In this document: positions 58,248 to 64,000 of the stretch, in pieces
How positions within the stretch are numbered: position 1 is the first letter of the stretch
Layout: each line of letters opens with the position of its first letter
Assembly (NCBI RefSeq): GCF_963678635.1
Contig: NC_087067.1
Span: 51,762,233 to 51,826,232, forward strand
DNA: 64,000 nt
Reading direction: 5' to 3'
DNA from: Symsagittifera roscoffensis
Lineage: Eukaryota > Xenacoelomorpha > Acoela > Convolutidae
Notes under the pieces: model-generated
Databases searched by the model: none
Told to the model about the DNA's origin: nothing
What the model saw: only the letters and a program-made list of their open reading frames with translations
Position numbers and translations under genes: made by a program

Positions 58248-59060
58248 TTGAAGTTTGAGCTTACAAAAATTGAAATGGCTCCGGAAAATGAAATCCTAAA
58301 AAATTGGATGGAGCCAATTTTTGACAGCGAAATTGCAAACTTGATTTTACGACTCGAACCAACGGACGTAAGAAGATTCAACGCGTTCCAAGATAGACTT
58401 GGCTCTCAATGGTTGAACGTCATCCCGTGCAAAAATTTCAGGTTAAAACCGTCGAACCAACAACTCAGAATTGCAATAGGACTTCGATTAGGCTCAAAAA
58501 TATGCGAACGGCATAAATGCGTGCGGAAAAGACGTTACCGAGGATGATTGGCATGGTCTTTCTTGCCTCAAAAGTGCAGGGAGATTCTCAGGCATTCAAA
58601 CCTGAATGCCCTTATACAGCAGAGTTTATCTTCTACTAACACTCAGTCTGTTTTAGAACCACGACACCTCTACAGGACCGACCAGAAGCGACCAGACGGT
58701 TTGACGCTCGTTCCATGGGCTGTTGGTAAGCAGCTCTTGTGGGATGTAACGGTAGTAGACTCCTTAGCTCCTTAAAGAATTAATGCCGGGTCTGTTTGTA
58801 ACCGTGGTACGGCTGCCGCTGAAGCGGAAGAGCGAAAAATTGACAAGTATAAGGATCTTGTAAATGATGGATATCTTTTTCAACCGCTAGCTTTTGAAAT
58901 TCAGGGCAGGGCCGGCCCCAGCACAGAAATTTTTTTGAGCAAGCTTTGTAAGAACCTAAGCATATGCACTGAGGAACACAGAGCAGGCAGCCTTTTAAAA
59001 CAGAGAATCTCTCCGGCAATACAGATTGCGAACGCCGCTTGCGTACTGGGAACAATAAAT
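58248..59060 (+). pseudogene. Decayed retroelement C-terminal region, copy 2
   Basis: Same fossil as 55036-55850, duplicated with its surroundings and nearly identical. It adds no independent evidence on the family. About two breaks. Confidence 0.6.
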
Positions 59061-59540
59061 GACAAAATAATTTTTGACGAATATTTTTATTTGTAACACT
59101 TGTATATTATATTTTCTCGTGTCGAGTTGCGTGTTCTTATTGAAGAAACGTAACCCGTATCGATTTTAATTAAAAAGGTTTTAAACACTTGTCATCTTCT
59201 TTTATCATTATCACTTCCATATCTAGAAATTCCAAGGATTTTGACTGGAATACGTGATGAAGGGACTCCTGACTGTAACCTCGGTTACCATGATACTTTT
59301 GACCTTCTGATTACCTTTAAAAAAAAAGAAAAAAAATTCTACGATGTGGCAACCAAGCCGACAAAAAATCAGCAGACAAACAATAGAACATAGAAGTTTG
59401 AATTCATTATGAACCAGGATACAAGTGATTCAATTGTATCTTGGTTTCTATATTTTGGAAGCTACAAATTTTGGCAAATACATCAAATAAAAAAAAAACG
59501 TTTGCTCAATTTACAAATTTAACGTACTCGATCTCTTTAA

Positions 59541-61200
59541 TTGCGAACTTTCCAAAACCCCATGGCGACGAGCCAAAATACAGTTATACTCTTCCTACAA
59601 GGGATAAAAAATTTTATTGCTTTTATTCAGTTTTTTCACCTGTCGTTAAATCCAAACTCAGTGAATCCTCAGAAAAACCTGGCAAATCTACTCAGCAAGG
59701 CTCCTCAGTTGAGACAGATAGTAGTGTGGAACGACATGATAAGCAATACGCTTGCCAGCCACCGCACGAATAACTACAGAGCCTGCTCTACTGAAGGTTT
59801 GATTGAAGCACTAAAAGAATTGAACATCAACGCAGTTATTTGTTGTCAGAGAAGAGGAATACCTGACATCAAGAGTCAACTGATCACCTCGGTTATACTG
59901 GTAGTCCCCATCACGAAGTTTTGATATCAAAGAAAAAGAGGCAGACAGAACGAGAGCTGCTGGAGAGTTAACAGGAACTTCGTCAAGACAACAGCTTTAA
60001 ACTGACATCCCGGAGAATTGTTTTCAATTACAAGGACAACCTCCCAAAGGTTTTCTCTAAACTTCGATTGAACACAAATTAATCAAGAGAAAAGCGGAGA
60101 AAAGAAGACTAGTAGACAGGGCCCAGGAAAGTTGTGAAGATTGAAAAAGATATCAATAAAAAAACTACTGGCCAAAAAAAGAGATATAATTAGTGAAAAT
60201 CTCCCGAAGGTCAACAAGCGAACAACCCGCCAGACTATACGGTCTGGCCAAAGTACACAATAATGGCACACCACTGGGACCAGTCCTATTTTTCCCTTGA
60301 ATCTCAGTCGATAACTTGAACATCAGGACCCTGGCAAAATTTGTCAGGTTATTGAGGTTCCCAGCAATGCAAAATTATCATTGAAACGCAAAGAGTATCA
60401 TTGAAAATACTAGTTTGGAGTCAAATGATTGTATAATTCTTCTTGATGTTAAAAGTTTATACGCGAATGTCCCACTCAAAGTTGCAATTGATATAGCGGT
60501 TAGAAAATTATATGTGCAGGAAAAACCACAGGCAAATGGGAAGGAAGACCAAGAAAAGATTTTTTAATATGGCCGTCAGCGTGGTGCATTTTAAATGCAA
60601 TGAAACTTGGTTTGCTCAAAAAGAAGGTTTGCCCATGGGTGCCTCTCTGGCCGTGTTTTTAGCAAAACTTTGACTCAAGGAGTCTGAACATGCACTGAAA
60701 ATGGAGATTCCAGAATTGACTACACCTGCAAATAATTGTAAGAAAAAGTGCCGCCAATGCACCAAAAAATTTAACTACAGGTCAAATTGGTTAAAATACA
60801 AGGAATGCTTGAAAAAATTATCTCCTAAAATAAGGAGATATACCAAGCACTGTTTATAAAACCATAGAGAAGTAATGTGGTATTGTAAAAGTTGCAAATC
60901 ATGGAAAGAAATTGAGAAAGAACCTCAAGGTGTGAAACTTTTCTTCCGCGACGTAGATGATATAGTGAGGTTGGTCAAGGGTGACCCTGAAAGAGTAATT
61001 CAAGCTGCCAATAGAGTTCATCCTCACTTACTGTTCACAATTGAAACATTAAATGCCTCGGGATATCTTGTTTTTCTAGGTTTTGAAATAAGCATCGAAA
61101 TGGACAGGAGAGCGAGCTGTGGATGGTATCAGAAACCAACTGATAGAGGTATCATCCTTAATTTTAGGAGTTGTGCCCCTTTCAGTATGAATGGAGTGTG
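59541..61200 (+). pseudogene. Penelope-like retroelement, broken
   Basis: Fossil reverse transcriptase of the Penelope type on the plus strand. Typical phrases survive: RLYGLAKVHNNGTPLGPV, ILLDVKSLYANVPLKVAI, EGLPMGASLAVFLAKL, FRDVDDIVRLVKGD, and GYLVFLGFEI with WYQKPTDRGIILN. The 5' part (59650-59900) resembles the 178-residue ORF at 53571: VVWNDMISNTLASH and CCQRRGIPDIKSQL. The element carries several breaks and looks old. A GIY-YIG endonuclease was not recognised downstream. Confidence 0.8.
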
Positions 61201-61974
61201 ATTGAAGGAACTGTTCTTCCTGTCTTCCGGAGTACGTAAACCTGGAAAGGTTTTGATCAGGCAATGAAAATCAATGGTAAGCAGTAGTCAGACAACCAGT
61301 AGCCAGATCACTTGTCGTCTCGGGTTGCGTCTCGTGCACTCAAAAATAGGGGAGAATAATAACATCAGGAGCAAGAATGACAATCAGGTATCTTTAACTA
61401 GCACTAAGGAACTACCACGAATGCTGATTATTTGTAAAATTTCAACCTTTTTCTTATGTCCAAGCGCACATATTTGTAAAATTTTTAATGTATTTTTAAA
61501 CATTTTTGAAAAACAAAATGTATTTCATAAACTGAAAGGGTTTGGTTATTCGTATTTGGAGGCCAAATTCGTAACCTCCGGAAAAACACTGACAAAATCT
61601 CACTATCGGGTTGCTATTCTCAAAATGGTTGAAGTAAACACCGAATTCAAAATTGAAAACTGAAAAAAGTTTAACATAAAAAAATATTTCGTTAAACATG
61701 CAGCAGTAACACGTTCAAAAAGCTGAAACATTGCAAGATAGTGAAGCCGGTATTCAAATATATAAAAGATAGATATGCTTCCATGTGCCTTCATAGATAA
61801 ATGCGCTTCCATTTTCTCATAGATATCATTGCAATTCAGCTAACTGACCCTGTAGCAGAAGAAAATCTGAATTGAAAGTATCAATTAAGAACTGAACAAT
61901 CAACCTGATACAATGAAATGTTGAGAATTTTCATGAAATTCACAAATCCTAATCAGTTCTATAAGTTTTGGCCG
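61201..61974. other. Spacer, no gene recognised
   Basis: Sequence after the Penelope-type fossil. It has short frames with no family resemblance and CTTCCAT-type direct repeats near 61770-61810. Confidence 0.4.
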
Positions 61975-63170
61975 CAGTCAAGATTCTGGACTCATGTCCA
62001 GACTTTCTTGACAAGTTTTTGGCATGTCCCGACTTTAGTGACCAAAATAGGGCATGTCTAGACTTTTGCGACCGATTTTCGGCATTTCCAGACTTTCGCG
62101 ACCACAGTGATCTGTCGCGACTTTCGCGGCCGAGACGGAGATGGCGCGAACGAAAAGTCACGACCTATGTTTTTTATGTCTAGACTTTTGCGACCGATAG
62201 TTCCCATTTCCAAACTTCTGGACTTTTGCAACTGAGGTAGGGACTGAAGTAGAGACTGAGGTAGGGACAGGGTCGAGACTGCGCGAGTCAAAATGCAACG
62301 GCGCGACCAGCCTGGCCGGCTCGACCAAAAATTTCCATTTCCAGACTTAGCGACTGAGGCGGATACGGCGCGTCTTTTCAGACCAAGGCGGAGACGGCTC
62401 ATTTTTCCAGACCCAAGTGGAGCCGGGGCAACTTTCCAGATCGAGGAGAAAAGGCGCGAGCAATAAACGAAGGCTCGAGTCCGATGTGGGTACGGGGCAA
62501 TTTTTCCAACCAAGCCGGTGATGGCGCGACTTTCAATACCAAGGTGGAGACAGCTCGACTTTCCATGTCAACGCTGAGATGGCACGACCTTCCAGACAAA
62601 GGCGGAGACGGCGGGACCAAAAATCAACTTTTTGTCAGCTTTCTGACCGAGCTGAGTGGCGCCGCATTCGGATCCAAACCCAAAGGGCATAGTCAAACCA
62701 AGCTTTTGAGTCTAGAAAATCCGGACATAAAATCGCGCCGTGGGTCAAACCGCATCCGGATTTAGACCAAAACTGTATAGTTGCGTCGAGAGTTTGGGTC
62801 TGGAAAATCTGGACATGAGTTGCGCCGTGGACATTCCAAAAATTGGTCGCATAAAAACCTGGAATTACCAAAATGGGTCACGATAATCTGGACATACCTA
62901 TATTTGGTCGCAAACATCTGGACATGAAACCACGAAAGTCTGGAAAATTTTTTTCCAGATTTTCGCGACTCTATGTCCAGACTTTTGTGACCAAATATAG
63001 GTATGTCCAGATTATCGTGACCCACGGCGCCACTCGAGTCCAGACTTTCCAGGCTAAAAATCTTGGCGCGACTATGCAATTTGGGTCTAAATCCGGATCC
63101 GGCTTGACCCAGAAAGTTTGAACATGAGTCTAAGACCTCGAGTCGGGGACTATACACCGGTTTTTTTGGG
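61975..63170. repeat. GC-rich composite repeat block (CCAGACTTTCGCGACC family)
   Basis: This block is clearly richer in GC than its surroundings. From 61980 to about 62240, CCAGACTTTTGCGACC-like phrases recur many times. From about 62110 to 62630, ~33-bp units like CCAAGGCGGAGACGGCGCGA recur, ending in TTTCCAGA. From 62741 to 63110 the phrases form a long inverted repeat. Open frames on both strands here are products of CpG-rich repetition and are not proposed as genes. Confidence 0.75.
62741..63110. repeat. Long near-palindrome (foldback), ~370 bp
   Basis: Arms meet at about 62947-62952 (CTGGAAAA...TTTTCCAG). GGGTCACGATAATCTGGACA at 62875 pairs with its reverse complement ending at about 63023. 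Outward, GCGCCGTGG and ATCCGGATTTAGAC pair again with the right side up to GGCTTGACCC at 63110. The left arm holds about 43 extra bases (62831-62873). It could extrude as a cruciform or derive from a foldback transposon. Confidence 0.8.
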
Positions 63171-64000
63171 GCGTCTTACGGGAACCAAAGACTGGCCTAA
63201 AATGAAGAAAGGCATAGTGCAAACTCGAATAACAAAGATGAATGTTTGAGATCCCCTGAAAACATCAGATTTTTACACGCGCATTTTAGATAAAAGGACC
63301 CGATTGAACCCATTGCAGACGATCGACATCGCAAGCAGGCTCACTAACCCCGCAAGCTCGTACAAACTACATTGCCGTGGTTAACGCTAGCAACTTTAAA
63401 AACGGTAACCTGAACCACTTCATCGCAAGCACAACGGTGAGACGCATTACTTGAAAGAAAATTTCATGAAGACAGGAGTTATCGGAAGCATTGTGTACCT
63501 TTACGGGTGTGTTTATTAGACAATTACACGAGACCGAAAACTGTTTCAATGAGTTTCGTAAATCCAACAGACAGAAGGATTTGTTTTGCATGAAAAAAAA
63601 ATGGCTAAACTGGGCAAGTTGCAAGACTAGAAAGTCGAAATTGCGAGTTAAAAGCAAAACTATTGAAAACGACTACAGTGCTGATAAATTATCCGAACAA
63701 AACAAACAAAACTTGAGTTTTCAAACGCGTTTTTCTCAAATTTGGTTAAGGTTAGACCAAAAGTGTAGAGAACAAAAGTTGCTTAGAAATTCATCAAAAT
63801 TAATATGGTGAAATTTTTTCTTCGAAATTCTCAACCAAAATTTTACTCCAAAAATGGGTCATTTTGGCTTTTTTCAATTAATCAAAAACTACACTGAAAC
63901 TACTTTCTACTTTATTAATTAATGAGAAACTTATACCACAAGAAGCCTCCTACATAGCCCAACAAAGTTTAAGAAGAGTTAAATCTCCAAAAGTTTGCGC
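63171..64000. other. Right edge, no recognised feature
   Basis: About 830 bases without a feature I can support. An open frame at 63491-63811 (plus) is Lys/Asn-rich and matches nothing I know. Confidence 0.4.

Larger units (their letters stand above)
56206..59413. repeat. Tandem duplication, copy 2 (~3.2 kb)
   Basis: Second copy of 53321-56205, directly abutting it. It carries about 320 extra bases at 57475-57790: an AAT/ATC simple repeat followed by a partial internal repeat of the flanking GGCAGGCAGCTGCCAAGTGC segment. It also carries a LINE 5' fragment (56206-56290) with no LINE body attached, which proves the order of events. Confidence 0.92.

Noticed and set aside
62058-63157. Arg/Ser-rich ORFs in the GC-rich block
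   Set aside because: CpG-rich repeats open frames on both strands; nothing resembles a known protein.
63491-63811. Lys/Asn-rich plus-strand ORF at the right edge
   Set aside because: No motif, no splice context, composition expected of AT-rich non-coding DNA.

Overview
The window looks like nuclear DNA of an invertebrate animal: AT-rich, intron-bearing, and rich in repeats. Host genes are an ETS/PNT transcription factor, SLC18B1-type transporters and anosmin-1, each with recognisable GT-AG exon edges. The species cannot be named from this sequence.

Layout. 1-2967 (minus): five exons of an ETS-family factor with a Pointed domain; its DNA-binding domain lies left of the window. 7012-19165 (minus): an SLC18B1-like vesicular transporter locus with one first exon (18940-19165) and two large terminal exons (12858-14173 and 7012-8306) that both splice to it in phase; this is either alternative last-exon use or tandem duplication. 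The introns hold several small inverted-repeat elements (including a 322-bp hAT-type MITE with a perfect 8-bp target duplication) and worn tRNA-derived SINEs.

23101-43599: a candidate giant DNA transposon of about 20.5 kb, bounded by 24-bp inverted repeats (CCCGCACCGAAGTTTCTC core) and a possible AA target duplication. It contains an intact six-exon gene for a BEN-like protein (27915-29746); a two-exon gene of about 1061 residues (35147-38461) that joins a SUV4-20-like SET/post-SET domain to a CACTA/EnSpm (tnp2-like) DDE transposase; an SGNH-hydrolase-like exon (39631-40100); and a terminal piece of host SRP72 (24026-24622) that looks captured. Between them lie tandem arrays: a 107-bp family near both ends in the same orientation, a 181-bp satellite with a trimeric ~530-bp higher-order repeat, a ~345-bp repeat, and a GGAT-type minisatellite. 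This composite is the most unusual thing in the window.

43600-49249: repeats, then a large anosmin-1 exon (47162-49249, minus) with WAP and fibronectin-III regions and a GPI-type tail. 49600-53560 (minus): a CR1/Jockey-like LINE with intact PHD-bearing ORF1 and damaged ORF2. 53321-59413: a recent ~2.9-kb tandem duplication carrying a 178-residue ORF of unknown function and a decayed retroelement C-terminal region. 59541-61200: a broken Penelope-like element whose 5' part resembles that unknown ORF. 61975-63170: an unusually GC-rich block of short repeats that includes a ~370-bp near-palindrome. The last 800 bases hold nothing I recognise.

The host genes show no functional link to each other. 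The genes inside the giant element do fit together: a DDE transposase for excision, a chromatin-type SET domain on the same polypeptide, a BEN-like DNA or chromatin-binding partner, and an SGNH-type accessory enzyme.
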